A stretch of 64,000 bases of DNA from Cryptomeria japonica (taxonomy: Eukaryota; Streptophyta; Pinopsida; Cupressales; Cupressaceae), in NCBI RefSeq assembly GCF_030272615.1, contig NC_081408.1, positions 62,864,614 to 62,928,613 of the forward strand, in the 5' to 3' direction. Positions 46,291-57,313 of this stretch are shown here, piece after piece. Positions within the stretch are counted from its first letter, which is position 1. Every line of letters begins with the position of its first letter. Below the pieces are notes generated by a model that saw only the letters and a list, made by a program, of their open reading frames with translations, did no database searches and had not been told where the DNA came from. The position numbers were made by a program, and so were the translations under genes.

Positions 46291-46601
46291 CAAAACCCTA
46301 ATTAGGATTGACGATGTCCAAAATGATGACATATGAATATGCACATAGATGCGACAGGATAAGATTGACCAAAATCATGACTGAAGATTGTTGTCGACAA
46401 GACCAAATTCGAAAGTGAGATAAATGAAGAATGCAGAAGAAGGACTCGATGCTCGCAAATGATAAAGACCAAGTGCGTGACATAGGAGAAATGTAAATGC
46501 GACACAAAAACCTTAAAATAAGGCAATGCACAAATGTTAAAGTATGATTCCGCAAGCATTGACCATTTTTAGGTGTCTACAAATCCAAATAGATTGTGTA
46601 C

Positions 46602-47795
46602 TGCTAGATATTGTTTCATCTTTGATATCTTGTTGTCATTGATGTGAACATATTCATGCGTTTTGGTGATCGAGTATTATAGGGAATTAAGTTGGTATTT
46701 GATCTGTTGTTCTCCGATATGATTTGATCCTACATTGAAGATTTGGTAGAATATCTGGTATGTTCATGTGTATCTTCAATTCATATGGTTCATGATTTGA
46801 TGCTCCGCAAGTTATCTTTCTGGTTTGAGTTGTTGTTAAGTGTTCTTGAGTGTTCGCATGTTGATCGATGAAGATTTGAATAAGTGGTGTTGGTGCAGCC
46901 ATTGCGGATGGTTCTAACATGATTGTTGGTGTTTCCTAATTGTGTCCTATTTGTTTCGGTGGTCCACATTGACCACTGTGTGCATTATTGAAGATTTTAT
47001 GGGTCCGATGATATTCTTCGTGTTATGTTTTATTTTTCAGTGGTGTAGCGTGTTGCGGATGATCATGGTATGTTTCTTGGCAGTGTGGCATGTTCGATAA
47101 TTTGATTTGGGTCTAGGTTATGTCATCGATGGCATTGTATTGGTCTGATGGTTTATTTATGTATCGTGTGATATAAATTTGTAATTAGGTGTTAATGGTT
47201 TAGTTGACCTTGTAGTCAAGGTTGATGATTTGTATAAATAGGTATTATATTAATGTAATTTGAGCATGGATGGTTGTGTATGCACTATCAAAGAGTGGTG
47301 TATGTGTGAATAAGAGAATTCATCTCTCAGTGTGGTGTATTGAGTAGAGGGTGTTGCAGATCAGAAAAATGAGCTTAACGAGAACTGTCATCAGGCATTA
47401 GCAGATGCTGTTATTTTAGTTTATCTTAACTAGATTGTAGTTGGAATGTTATAGTAAGGTAGTGAACATTCCCTCAGGGTTGTAGCCCTTCGAGATTATA
47501 TTTTGAGCAGTGACCTCTACGAATTATGCTTGAATGCATGTGCATTCCCTATTGTAAAATTTACACATACTACTATAGAGTAACATATTATTCTGCATAG
47601 GTTCCCACAGTGGTTTTTACCTTAACTGGGTTTTCCACGTCAAAATCTAGGTGTTATATGTATTATTGTTGTGTTCATTTATATTCTTATTGTTGCTGAT
47701 CAAATCTAATATTGTGCTTAAATTGTTTAATCCAGTGAAAACTGATTCAACCCCCCCCCCCCTCTCTCAGTTTTCCTTCATTGTTGTTGTGAACA
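46602..47795 (+). repeat. E 5' LTR
   Basis: TGCTAGATATTG to TTGTTGTGAACA. TATAAATAG at 47233-47241. A run of 12 C at about 47750-47762 follows GATTCAA. Confidence 0.9.
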
Positions 47796-47797
47796 AT

Positions 47798-47809
47798 TGG
47801 TATTAGAGC
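47798..47809 (+). promoter_or_regulatory. E primer-binding site
   Basis: TGGTATTAGAGC, two bases after the LTR. Confidence 0.9.
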
Positions 47810-47851
47810 TAGATCCTCTAGAATAAGATTAATCGCTTGAGGATATCTGAG

Positions 47852-48870
47852 ATGGAAACCTATATTTTCAAGAAAGAGAGTTTGCAATTTGATGGAAACA
47901 ATTATACTGTATGGAAGGACCAGATGGAGTGTCATTTGAAATGTCTTGGAGATGATTATTGAAAAATTACAAAAGATACCTACAATGTTCCTCAGAATGG
48001 TCTGGTAACTATTATTGACATGAAGGATGTTGAACATACCATAAGAGCTAAGGAAGCATTGCTAAGTTCCTTGACTGATTCAGAGATGATGATTGTGATG
48101 AGTTTATAGACTACACATGAGATCTGGAAAAAGTTGGAGGCCTTGTATGAAGGAGATGCACAAGTCAAAGTTGCTAAGTTGTAGAATTTGAAAGGAAAGT
48201 ATGAGACGTTGAAGATAGGAGAATATGATAACATAACATCCTTTATGGGTAAAGTGAATGAACTTATCATGAACATCAGATGTGCCGATGGAACTCTTGA
48301 GGAAGATGAGATTGTTGCTAAAGTGTTGATATCTTTGCCACCTACCTACAAATCTAAAGTTGTTGCTATTGATGAGATACGGACTGTGAATACTGTGACA
48401 AGAGGTATGTTGGCTGGAAAACTTGCTACATTTGAGTTGAGTGAATTTAGAGAATTGCATGGCAAATCTGAGATTGCATTTAAAGACTGTATCTGGAAAG
48501 AAAAAGTATGATCCGGGAGAGAGTTCATTTAGGGTTTCCAAATATGAAAGAGAAATGAGAGAGATGGAAGAATAGGAAAGAGAATTGGATGATCTTGAAG
48601 GACTTATTGCTTGGAGATTGGCTAAGGGATCTGATAAGTATGATGGAAAGTTACCTTTCAAATGTTTCTCTTGTAATAAGATTGGATATTTTTCTTTTAG
48701 GTGTCCTAAATGAGTGTCAAGGTATGATAAACATGATAAATAGGATAGATTTGATAACCATGATAAATATAAGAAGCATGATAAGTATGATAAGCCTTAT
48801 AAGCCTAACCAGAAGTTTAGATATCAAAAGACATGTTATTATGCTACCGATGAAGGTGTGATAGATGGAG
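47852..48870 (+). pseudogene. E gag
   Basis: ATG at 47852 (METYIFKKESLQFDGNNYTV). UBN2 words: IWKKLEALYEGDAQVK, ITSFMGKVNELIMNIRCADG, EDEIVAKVLISLPPTYKSKV, MLAGKLATFELSEF. Frameshift near 48490. The knuckle reads CFSCNKIGYFSFRC, with the His replaced by Tyr. After it comes a low-complexity run of YDKHDK-type repeats (48719-48810). Stops at 48179-48185 and elsewhere. Confidence 0.88.
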
Positions 48871-49420
48871 TCTAAGAATGGGAATTTAGAAGATGAATTT
48901 GTATTTATTTCTATCAAGGATGATGATCGATTACAAGTGAATTCTACAAGTTGCATTGTTTAGGAGAAAACTTTGGTTGCTAAGATTGAAGGAAAAGATG
49001 AATGGATAATTGACAATGGTTTTTCACATCATATGATAGGTGATAAAAGAAAACTTATGAATATGGAGAAGTATGATGGTGGTATAGTGAGATTTGGACA
49101 TGATAAAGCTTGTGTGATTCGTGGTAGAGGTTCTATTTCTTTTGATGGTAAGCATAATACTAATGGTGTCTTATATATTAAATGTTTGAAGCATAATCTC
49201 TTAAGTGTTGGATAGATGGTTGACAAGGGATATGGTTTGCAATTCAAGAATGGTAAATGCAAGATTCTAGATGTCTCCGGCATAGAGATTGCATTTGGGA
49301 CTAAGATGGAAGGTAATATCTTTCACTTGAATGTCGGTGAGAAAAGTTGTTTGATTGCTCAGATAGATGAAAGTTGGTTGTGGTGTAGAAGGATGATGTT
49401 AATTTTGACTGCATGATAAA
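48871..49420 (+). pseudogene. E protease and pre-integrase region
   Basis: Protease site WIIDNGFSHHMIGDKRK: DSGCSHHM has become DNGFSHHM. Then GGIVRFGHDKACVIRGRGSI, HNLLSVG, stop, and FHLNVGEKSCLIAQIDESWL. The zinc His (WHRRM-type) is disrupted by a frameshift near 49390. Confidence 0.86.
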
Positions 49421-50300
49421 GATAAGTTCTACTAAAGTTGTTAGAGATTTACCTCAGATTGTGAAGCTTTCTAATCTGGTATGTAAAGAATGTCAGTTGG
49501 GAAAGCAAACACGAATTTCATTCAAAAGTAAGATATATACATCTAATGGTTTATTGGATCTTGTGCATACTGATTTGAGTGGTCCTACAAGAGTGAGAAG
49601 CATGAAAGGTGACATATATTTCATGTTGTTGATTGATGAATATTCTAGAATGATGTGGGTTACTTTTCTAAAGGAGAAATCATAAGCACTGGAGAAATTC
49701 AAGATATTCACAACTAAGGTGGAGACTAAGACAGGATTGAAACTGAAGTGTATGGGATCTAACAGATGAGGAGAATTCACATCTAGTGAGTTTGATTCAT
49801 TTTGCGAGAGGAATGGAATTAGAAGATAATTATTTGCTCCTAGAACCCCTTGACAGAATGCAGTTGTTGAAAGAAAGAACATAACTATTTTGGATGCTAC
49901 TAGAAGTATGTTGACTGAAGGAAATGTTGCATAGACCTTTTGGAGAGACATTGTTAGCACTATTGTTTACAAATTCAATCAGGTGTATATAAAAGGTGAT
50001 TCCAATAAGCATCCTTATGAGTTATGGTTTGGCCATGTTCCTACACTTAGATATTTCAGAATTTGGAAGCAAATGTTATATCAAGAGAGATGAGAATATA
50101 TGAAACTTTGATGCAAGATGTGATGAAGCAATCTTCTTGGGTTATTCTACTAAGAGAAAGGCTACTGGTGTTACAATAAGTGATTGAAGAAGATAGTGGA
50201 AAGCACAAATGTGAAGGTTGATGAATGTCATGAAAAGAAGATTAGATGATCAAGATGTTTCAAAGCCTGTGCAGATATAGATCTTTAAGCAGAAGGATCT
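49421..50300 (+). pseudogene. E integrase
   Basis: Zinc Cys pair VCKECQLGKQ. Core LDLVHTDLSGPTR keeps the first Asp, LLIDEYSRMMWVTFLKEKS follows, the second Asp is Asn (GSNR at about 49755-49766), and AVVERKN keeps the Glu. A TGA at 49851-49853 breaks PRTPQQN. C-terminal words YKFNQVYIKGDSNKHPYELW and TLRYFRI; frameshift near 50060. Confidence 0.88.
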
Positions 50301-51240
50301 GGTAGAGATAGTTAATCCAAATATTGTTGCTATAGGTGTAGAAGTTCAAGAACCTGAAAATAAGGATAATTAGAAGACTCTAAGGTATGTGAAATTGAAT
50401 CATTCAGAAAATTAGATTAATGGTGATAAAAATAAGGGTCTAATGACTACGAGAAGGATTGATGTTGAAGAGATATGTTTAATTTCCAAGATTGAACCTA
50501 AGGATGTTACAAAAGCATGTAAAGATGAGAATAGGATAAAAGAAATGAAATAAGAGTTGAATCAGATTAAGAAGAATAGCACATTAGAGCTTGTTCCAAG
50601 AACTGAAGACAAGAATGTGGTTGGCACTAAATGGGTGTTCCGAAATAAATTGAATGAACTTGGTGAAGTGGTTATGAACAAAAAAAAATGGTATGTAAGG
50701 GATGTTCTCAGATGAAAGGAATTGATTATGAGGAGACTTTTGCTCTAGTAGGTAGAATTGAAGTTGTTAGATTATAGCTTGCATATGATACTTACAAAAA
50801 TTTCAAGGTATATACGATGGATGTTAAGTCAACCTTTTTGAATGGTGATTTGAAAGAGGAAGTCTACATTGAGAAACCAAATGGGTTTTAATTATCAGAT
50901 GAGGAAGACATGGTATGCAAATTGAAGAAAGCACTCTATGGACTGAAGCAAGCCCCTAGAGCTCGGTATGCTAGATTGGACAAGTATTTAATGAAGTTGG
51001 GATTCTATAAAGGTACTCTTGATAGTAATTTATACTTTAAGATTGATAATGATAACATTTTGATTGTTGAAGTTTTCTTTGATGACATTATTTTTGGAGG
51101 AGATGATGATTTTGAGTATGAAGTTTGTTGATGATATGCAAAAAGAGTTTGAGATGTCTATGATAGGTGAGATGAAATTCTTCTTAGGATTGAAAATTTT
51201 ATAGAATGACAAAGGTATTTTCATTTCTCAATCTAAGTAT
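50301..51240 (+). pseudogene. E reverse transcriptase
   Basis: NVVGTKWVFRNKLNELGEVV, then an A-run (50680-50687) with a frameshift, GIDYEETFALV, TMDVKSTFLNGDLKEEVYIE, MVCKLKKALYGLKQAPRARY, ARLDKYLMKLGFYKG and VEVFFDDIIFGGDDD. The catalytic box is FFDD instead of FVDD. Another frameshift near 51115. Confidence 0.88.
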
Positions 51241-52021
51241 GTGAAGGAATTGTTGAAGTTTGGGTTAGCTAATTCCAAACCTGTTGGAACTCCTATGGTG
51301 TCTAGATGCAAGTTGTCTAAGCATGATGGATTTCAAAAAGTTAATCAGACATTGTATAGATCTATGGATGGTGTACTGTTATATTTGACTCAAACTAGAC
51401 CAAACATTATGCATGTTGTTTGTCTTAGTGCAAGATTTCAGGCTGATCCTAAAGAGAGTCATGTTACTACTATGAAGAGGATTTTCATATACTTGAAGGG
51501 GACAATTGACTATGGTTTATGGTATATGAAGAATGATGATTTCATGTTATGTTCTTATACTAATGTTGATTGGGCAAGTGATGGTGACTAGAAGAGCACT
51601 ATGGGTGGAGATTTCATTTTGAGAAAGAAGTTGGTTTCATGGTTTAGTAAGAAACAAGATGTTATATCTCTATCTACTGCATAAGTTGAATACATTGTTG
51701 TTGCTAGCAACCATACTCAATAGTTTGGATGAAGCAAATGTTGAAGGCTATTAGAGTTGTGTATGATGAGCCTACTATTATATACTATGACAATTAAAGT
51801 TCTATTAATATTACCAAGAATTTGGTACTACACTCTAAAACAAAGCATATATCAATTAAGTATCATTTATTGAGGGAGAAATTCAGTGATGAAGAAGTCA
51901 GATTGGAGTATGTATCTACAAAGGATCAAATTGTAGATACTTTCACTAAGCCTTTTCTTGTAGATACATTTGTATATTTGAGAGATAGACTAGGGGTCTA
52001 TGTTCCTCCACATGAGAACTA
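51241..52021 (+). pseudogene. E RT connection and RNase H
   Basis: Open piece 51241-51591 has KPVGTPMVSRCKLSKHDGF, LLYLTQTRPNIMHVVCLSAR, YLKGTIDYGLWY and SYTNVDWASDGD (first Asp kept as NVDW). Stops precede KSTMGGDFILRKKLVSWF. The end reads HSKTKHISIKYHLLREKFSD and VDTFTKPFLVDTFVYLRDRL, TAG at 52019-52021. Confidence 0.88.
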
Positions 52022-52369
52022 GATGCATAGAGATGCATCAATCTAGTGGACTTCATAAGTCTTATCTTCTTATTCGGATTGATGAGTTGGTGTTGCTACT
52101 TAGCCAAAGTAGTCAGTGTATGGTTCAAATGTTCTGATTTGAGTTTATGGGAGAGATTATTTGGTAAGGGGGAGAGAATAAAAATTTACATTTTGTCTTT
52201 GGCATTGTTGTCAAAGGGGGAGAGAAGCATGTGAAAAAATTCCTTATCATTGAATCTTTATGTGCATGATCTTAGGGAGTGTTTGTTGGAATTTGATGGT
52301 GTTGATTTATTCCTTTGCATTGATTTTTTTTCACATTCATATGTTGCCATCAATGTCGAAGGGGGAGAC
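52022..52369 (+). promoter_or_regulatory. E 3' untranslated region with repeated polypurine tracts
   Basis: Three tracts: GTAAGGGGGAGAGAAT near 52165, TGTCAAAGGGGGAGAGAAGC near 52210, and TGTCGAAGGGGGAGAC at 52354-52369, directly before the LTR. Confidence 0.8.
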
Positions 52370-53558
52370 TATTGGATATTGTTGTTGCTTGGATATGTTG
52401 TTGGCATTGATGTCAACATATTCTTATGTTTTGGTGATCTAGTATTACAGAGAGTTAAGTTGGTATTTGATCCATTGTGCTTTGATATGATCCAATTTTG
52501 TATTGTGGATTTGGGAGAATATTTGGGATGTTTGTATGTATCTTCAATTAAGATGGTTTGTGATTTGATGCTCCACAAGTTATCTTTCTAGTCTGAGTTG
52601 CTATTGTTAAGTGTTCTCGAGTGTTAGCGTGTTGATCAATGAAGATTTGAATAAGTGGTGTTGGTGCAGCCATAGAGGATGATTTTAATGTGCTTGTTGG
52701 TGTTTCCTAAAAATTTCCTATTTGTTTTTGTGGTTTTCAATGATCATTGTGCACATTATTCAAGATCTTATGGGTTTGATGATATTCTTTGTGTTATGCG
52801 GTATTTTCGGTGGTGTAGCGTGTTGCGGATGATCATGATGTGTTGCTTGGTAGTGTCACATGTTTGAGGAATTGATTTGCATCCATGATACGTCATCTAT
52901 GAAATTTAATTCATATGGTGGTTTATTTATGTATCGTGTGATATAATTTTTTAATTAGGTGTTAAGGGTTTAGTCGACCTTGTAGTCAACGTTGATGATT
53001 TGTATAAATAGGTGTTATATTCATGTAATTTGGGAATGGATGGTTGTGTCTGCATTATCAAAGAGTGGTGTATGTGTGAATAAGAGAATTCAACTTTTGG
53101 TGTGGTGTATTGAGCAGAGAGTGTTGTAGAGAAGACAAATGAGCTTAATCGGAATTGCCATCAGGCATTAGAAGATATTATTTCAGTTCATCTTAACCGG
53201 ATTATAGCTTGAATGTTATTGTAAGGTAGTGAAACTTCCTTGAGGGTTGTAGCCTTCTGGGTCATTATATTTTGAGCAGTGAGCTCTAGGTAGTGTGCTT
53301 GAATGCATGTGCATTCCCCATTGTAATATTTACACATACTACTGCACAATATCATCTTATTGTGGGTAGGTTCCCACCATGGTTTTTTCCTTGACCGGGT
53401 TTTCCATGTCAAAATCTTGGTGTTATGTGTGTTGTTATTATTGTGTTCATTTTTATTCTTATTGCTATCGATCAAATCTAAGAATATTCTTAAATTGTTT
53501 AATTTGGTGAAAATTGATTCACCCCCCTTGTAGTTTTCCTTCATTGTTGCTGCCAACA
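52370..53558 (+). repeat. E 3' LTR
   Basis: TATTGGATATTG (expected TG changed to TA) to TTGCTGCCAACA. TATAAATAG at 53003. It carries the block CCACCATGGTTTTTTCC near 53376. Confidence 0.9.
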
Positions 53559-53563
53559 TGTAC

Positions 53564-53734
53564 ACTATCGGGTAACTTGTTCTCACCAAACCTTACTGAA
53601 CCTCAATCAATATTTCAGTATGAGTGAATCATGAACTGTGGATGCCAAATATAATATGAGTTGTCATTAATGACAACATCTCAATATTCATGTAGTATCT
53701 CTTGCCAACAATATGAGCCTGGAAGGTATCTTTA
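53564..53734. other. Unassigned short gap
   Basis: Nothing recognised; may be further decayed LINE sequence. Confidence 0.3.
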
Positions 53735-55210
53735 GGACTCAAAACCCTCCAAAGGGCTCTAGGGTCTGGAATATCCCACTAAAATGTAGGAATCTAATAA
53801 CTCATTAGATTTGTTGTGATGTAAAAGATGGTGGTAAGGTCCTCTTTTAGATAGACTCTTGGGGAGGCTACCCTTCCCTGATCAAAATGATGGAGTAAAT
53901 AACCTTAGAGAAATCAATGAAAGAAGATGAGGAATTTATGTAAAAGACTACATCGAACTGGTAGAAGGAAATGACTCTTTGAGATGAAAATGGGAATTTT
54001 TTGAAGAGGTCTTAGCTGAAAGAGAAGAATCAATTGGAGATTTTGCAACAAAGATCAATTGTATTCAACTCTAGTCAAGAATCAGTAATTCGGATCAGTT
54101 CCAATTCAGGTAGATATAATTCAAATGATGGCTATAAGTCTATAGTTGAAAATCATAAATTTGAGAGAACTGAAATACCTATCTCACTCTACTAGGATAA
54201 TTTTTTGTCTCTCAAAAGTAGGCTTCTTTTCTTGGGCTGCTCTTCAAGGAATAATTTTAATAGAAAAATGGTTTAAGAAGTTGGGTTTTGTTGGTCCCTT
54301 AATTTGTGTTTTATGTGATCATAGAGAAGAAACTATTAACCATATTTTATTGTTATATCCCTTTTCAAGTATGCGTTGGCAATAACTCTGTGCTAAATTA
54401 GGTTGGATCTCTACTCTTTCCAATGACATTTTGTGCTTTCTTAAATGTTGGCCTAATCTCTACCCTTTAATCTTATTCAATTCACTATGGATTTCTTCTC
54501 CTTCATTCCTTATTTGGGAGCTTTAGAAGGAAAGAAACAAAATAATTTTTCAAGGGGGGAAATACCATGAAAATCCCTTATGAATAAAGTTGAAGCAGAT
54601 ATTATTGAATTAGTAAACAACAATCTCTCCCTTCCAAGGTCTAATAAGTCAAAGTTCTCTAGTTAGTATAGTAAAATGAAGGGAAATTGGTTTGGACTTA
54701 AAACTCCATATTTTGTTGGGAAAGTAGGCGAGGTTTCGAAACAGAATTAAATTTTGAATGTCTAGACTCCCCCAAAAGAAGGTTGGGTTTAGATGAACTT
54801 TGATGGAGCTTCTTGGGGAAGTCTTGGAGTTTCGGGTGCAAGGTGTATAATTCACTCTTCAGATGATGTGGTAGAAGAAAAGCAAACAAAAGTATTAGAA
54901 GTAGAAACCAATAATATCGTACAAATTAAAGGTTCCATTGAAGGGTTATCAATTTTTAGGAAACTTGGGTTCAAGATAGTGAAAACTGAAGGTGATTATG
55001 CTATTATAATAAATTATCTAAGAACTAGAAGTACTCCAAACTGGCAACCCAATTCTTTCCTAAATAGGACCACCAAATAGTTAAAAAAAAATTTATGCTT
55101 TTACAATTAATCATATCTTAAGGGAGCCTAATTATATGGCTGATATATTACCTAATAAGAGATAAAATGGTTTTAATTTAAAATATATCTAGAACTTTGA
55201 ATCTACAAAA
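53735..55210 (+). pseudogene. LINE (L1-type) ORF2, C-terminal end
   Basis: Reads KGSRVWNIPLKCRNLI, SWGGYPSL-type text near 53860, GVNNLREINERR, KWEFFEEVLAEREESIGDF, then the zf-RVT module KVGFFSWAALQGIILIEKWF, FVGPLICVLCDHREETINHI, LLLYPFSSMRW (last Cys now Tyr). A plant RNase H follows (54780-55080): MNFDGASWGSLGVSGARCII, EVETNNIVQIKGSIEGL, VKTEGDYAIIINYL. Plant L1 elements that gained a C-terminal RNase H have this order. RT itself is absent on the left. Frameshifts and stops throughout. Confidence 0.82.
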
Positions 55211-55853
55211 TAGTGGATCTTAATAGATGGTAGACTTTGGTAGGGAATGTTTCATTACCTTTAGATTTTGGTAGTAATCCTCTACAAAGGAATAGTTTTT
55301 CTTTTTCAAAAGTGAGGGTTTTGTTTTTTGAAATATAGCCTTATATAAAGTTTTTGAATTTGAAATTAAGAGATAGTTCAACCATTAAAGGCTTCTTTTC
55401 TTTAAGAAAAAAGTAGGTGGCTAGTCTCCTCTAACATCATTTCAAAAGACCCATCCAAAGATAACTTTTCAGATGGCAGGATCGTCCTCCTTGGAGAAAT
55501 AATTTTTTTTACTAAAAATGTTGGCTTGTTTGGAGATTTTTCTTAGTTACACCAAATTAGCTATGCAAAATATGATGAGAGGTCACCTCACATTAATGTT
55601 TTACTTGTCTCTCTTGAAAAGATGGTAAGGTAAGTGGTTTTGATCTCTCTCTTAAGAGCTATCATTCCTCCTCTAAATGAATCATTCCTCCTCTAAATGA
55701 ATATTCTAATTTGTTCCCACCATTTTTGAGTGATAATAAATGAGCAAATATTGTTAGAGATTGGGTTCCTCTTGGACTCTCCTCCAAATTTTGAAAACAT
55801 TTCTAGTGGAGCTAGAGATAAATAAGGTTTTTATACAACACTAAATTTCGCAA
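55211..55853 (+). other. Degenerate coding-like stretch, unassigned
   Basis: Short readable pieces in changing frames (QMAGSSSLEK near 55472; SYAKYDERSPHINVLLVSLE near 55560). It may be LINE 3' sequence or the decayed front of the next ORF. A 19-base phrase, ATCATTCCTCCTCTAAATG, is directly repeated at 55660-55678 and 55680-55698. Confidence 0.4.
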
Positions 55854-56789
55854 ATGCTAAGTGCATTATGAGGTGACTTGTTAGATCAAATCGACACGAG
55901 TGAGAAGTTACAGAGATTCATCAGAGTTAATGAATGAATAGTTTCCGATGCAAGATATCAAATTCATTTGTATTTCCTTTTTCTCTATCGACTAATTTTG
56001 AATATTGAAAGGCAATCTTTTGGAGATGGTTCTTGCAAGGTTTGGGTAGCTTAGAGAAAATTATGGACACCCCAATTCGAGTAGTTTCTACCAAAAGGTA
56101 GATGACCTTCTTGGGCCAAATTAAGGAAAAACGCATGCATACATGAGGTGTTAGATGTATCTCATTTTGTTATTATCAGTGTAGTGAAGTGTATCCTTGG
56201 TGAGGAATTCCTTAGGATAGACCACAAATACAAGGTAAATATGGAAATTCTAATGGTGTGTGTAGCAACTCTTCTCCATACCAGCCTCTCCAAAGAAAAG
56301 ATTGATTCTCTATGTAGAAAGTTCTTTAAGGAAGATCTCTTGGGAGATTTAAGAAAGGTTTTATGGAATATAGATGAAAATTTGACCATTCCCTTGCCAA
56401 AGGATTATATGGTGACTATTCAAAATGGGAAACCTCCACCAAGATTTCCAATTTTATACATTGAGGATGAGAAGCCCTTCTAGGCTAAGAAATTTGGATT
56501 GAAGCAAATGCCAATTTCCTCTAGAAATTTTTCTCATTTCACCAAGACTATAGAGTCAAATTGGATTAAGGAATATCTATATGCAAATGGCCTTTCTTTT
56601 ATTGCTCCAGAAGATAGAATTGATGGTTGGGTGACAAACTTAAAAGAAATTATGGCTGATTTGGGTCCTAAACCTCCTAATAATTCCATCTACTTTCCTC
56701 TACCTTCTCCTTTTTTGGTTCATCAAGAAGTTCGCATGCTAGTTCATATCGTCGACCTCTCTGCGGGTCCTTCTTCTCCCGCTCAGTAA
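55854..56789 (+). pseudogene. Unidentified ORF, 311 codons, six stops, no frameshift
   Basis: I do not recognise this protein. From ATG at 55854 to TAA at 56787-56789 one frame holds, broken only by TGA at 55869, 55935 and 56103 and TAG at 56052, 56082 and 56481. All are one transition from Trp, Arg or Gln. The last 213 codons have a single stop. Readable words: GDLLDQIDTSEKLQRFIRVN, SFGDGSCKVWVA, WAKLRKNACIHEVLDVSHF, SLSKEKIDSLCRKFF, LWNIDENLTIPLPKDYMV, PPPRFPILYIEDEKPF, SNWIKEYLYANGLSFI, PEDRIDGWVTNLKEIMADLG. No signal peptide, membrane run or zinc motif is evident. It lies between a LINE end and an A-run, so a LINE-carried ORF or a processed gene copy are options. Confidence 0.55.
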
Positions 56790-57313
56790 CTCCTTTCAAT
56801 TTTGAGGTTCATTTGATTCTCCATCCCTTCATATTTTGGGCCCATGAGCTTTTAGTTTTGGTTTTTGGTTATCAAATAGCTATTCTGGTTATTTGAGCAT
56901 GACTTTGATCATCTGTGGTTTCTCGTCTATGGTCCTAGTTGGGCATTTTGGAGATTGTCTATTTAAGCTTTTGTTTTCAGTCCATCCTAATTCTCAGACT
57001 TCCTTGTTATACTTTTATAATTTCCTAAGTATTTAAATATCTATATTAATATAGTCATCTTTTGCCCTTGATTGATCTAAAAAAAATAATTTTAAAATCT
57101 TGGTGTTTTCTTTTGCATGTGACATTTGACATGCTCAGACAACTCCATTTTTGTATGTTTGAGTCACCTAATAAGTTTAACTTATTTTTTGGCTTTTTTA
57201 TTTAAAAACTTGTCAATGGAATATGACTTTTTTATTGAAATTTTATTTAAAGATGATTGTGTTAAGTTATTTTTCAAATGACAAATCTAAATTTTTTTTG
57301 AAAATATATGAGT
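56790..57313 (+). other. Untranslated-like stretch with A-run
   Basis: T-rich non-coding sequence. TTGATCTAAAAAAAATAAT at 57070-57088 looks like a remnant poly(A) end of a retrotransposed transcript (LINE or processed copy). 57089-57313 has nothing recognised. Confidence 0.45.

Larger units (their letters stand above)
30998..46581 (-). mobile_element. Element C: Ty3/Tat-lineage element with dual RNase H
   Basis: Minus-strand element. In element order: LTR 46581-44490, primer-like site 44484-44466, leader of 2 kb, Q-rich Gag, protease, linker, RT, RNase H, second (archaeal-type) RNase H, integrase, 1.7 kb non-coding, polypurine tract, LTR ending at 30997. The second RNase H before integrase is the hallmark of the Tat/Ogre group. 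Copia fragment D lies in pol (about 36681-38811). Many stops; the RT has lost its YVDD box. The two LTRs do not match each other. Confidence 0.85.
44490..46581 (-). repeat. C 5' LTR with internal duplication
   Basis: Plus-strand TGTAGCTAGG to ATTTTTAGGTGTCTACA, 2092 bp. An inner segment starting GATCTCACCTACTAGTGCAT occurs at 44712 and again at 45736, so most of the LTR is present twice. Each copy has its own minus-strand TATA (TATAAATTGG at about 44852 and 45785) and its own minisatellite block. Same family as LTR G at 62634. Confidence 0.85.
46602..53558 (+). mobile_element. Copia element E, complete with two LTRs
   Basis: LTRs 46602-47795 and 52370-53558, target duplication TGTAC at 46597-46601 and 53559-53563. 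Order: primer site, gag, protease, integrase, RT, RNase H, polypurine tracts. It inserted 20 bp to the right of element C. Different family from alpha but related in protein text. Many stops and several frameshifts. Confidence 0.95.

Noticed and set aside
45213-46559. Several overlapping minus-strand frames with SCDRF/HAIDLS repeats
   Set aside because: Same minisatellite and duplicated LTR; no sign of coding.
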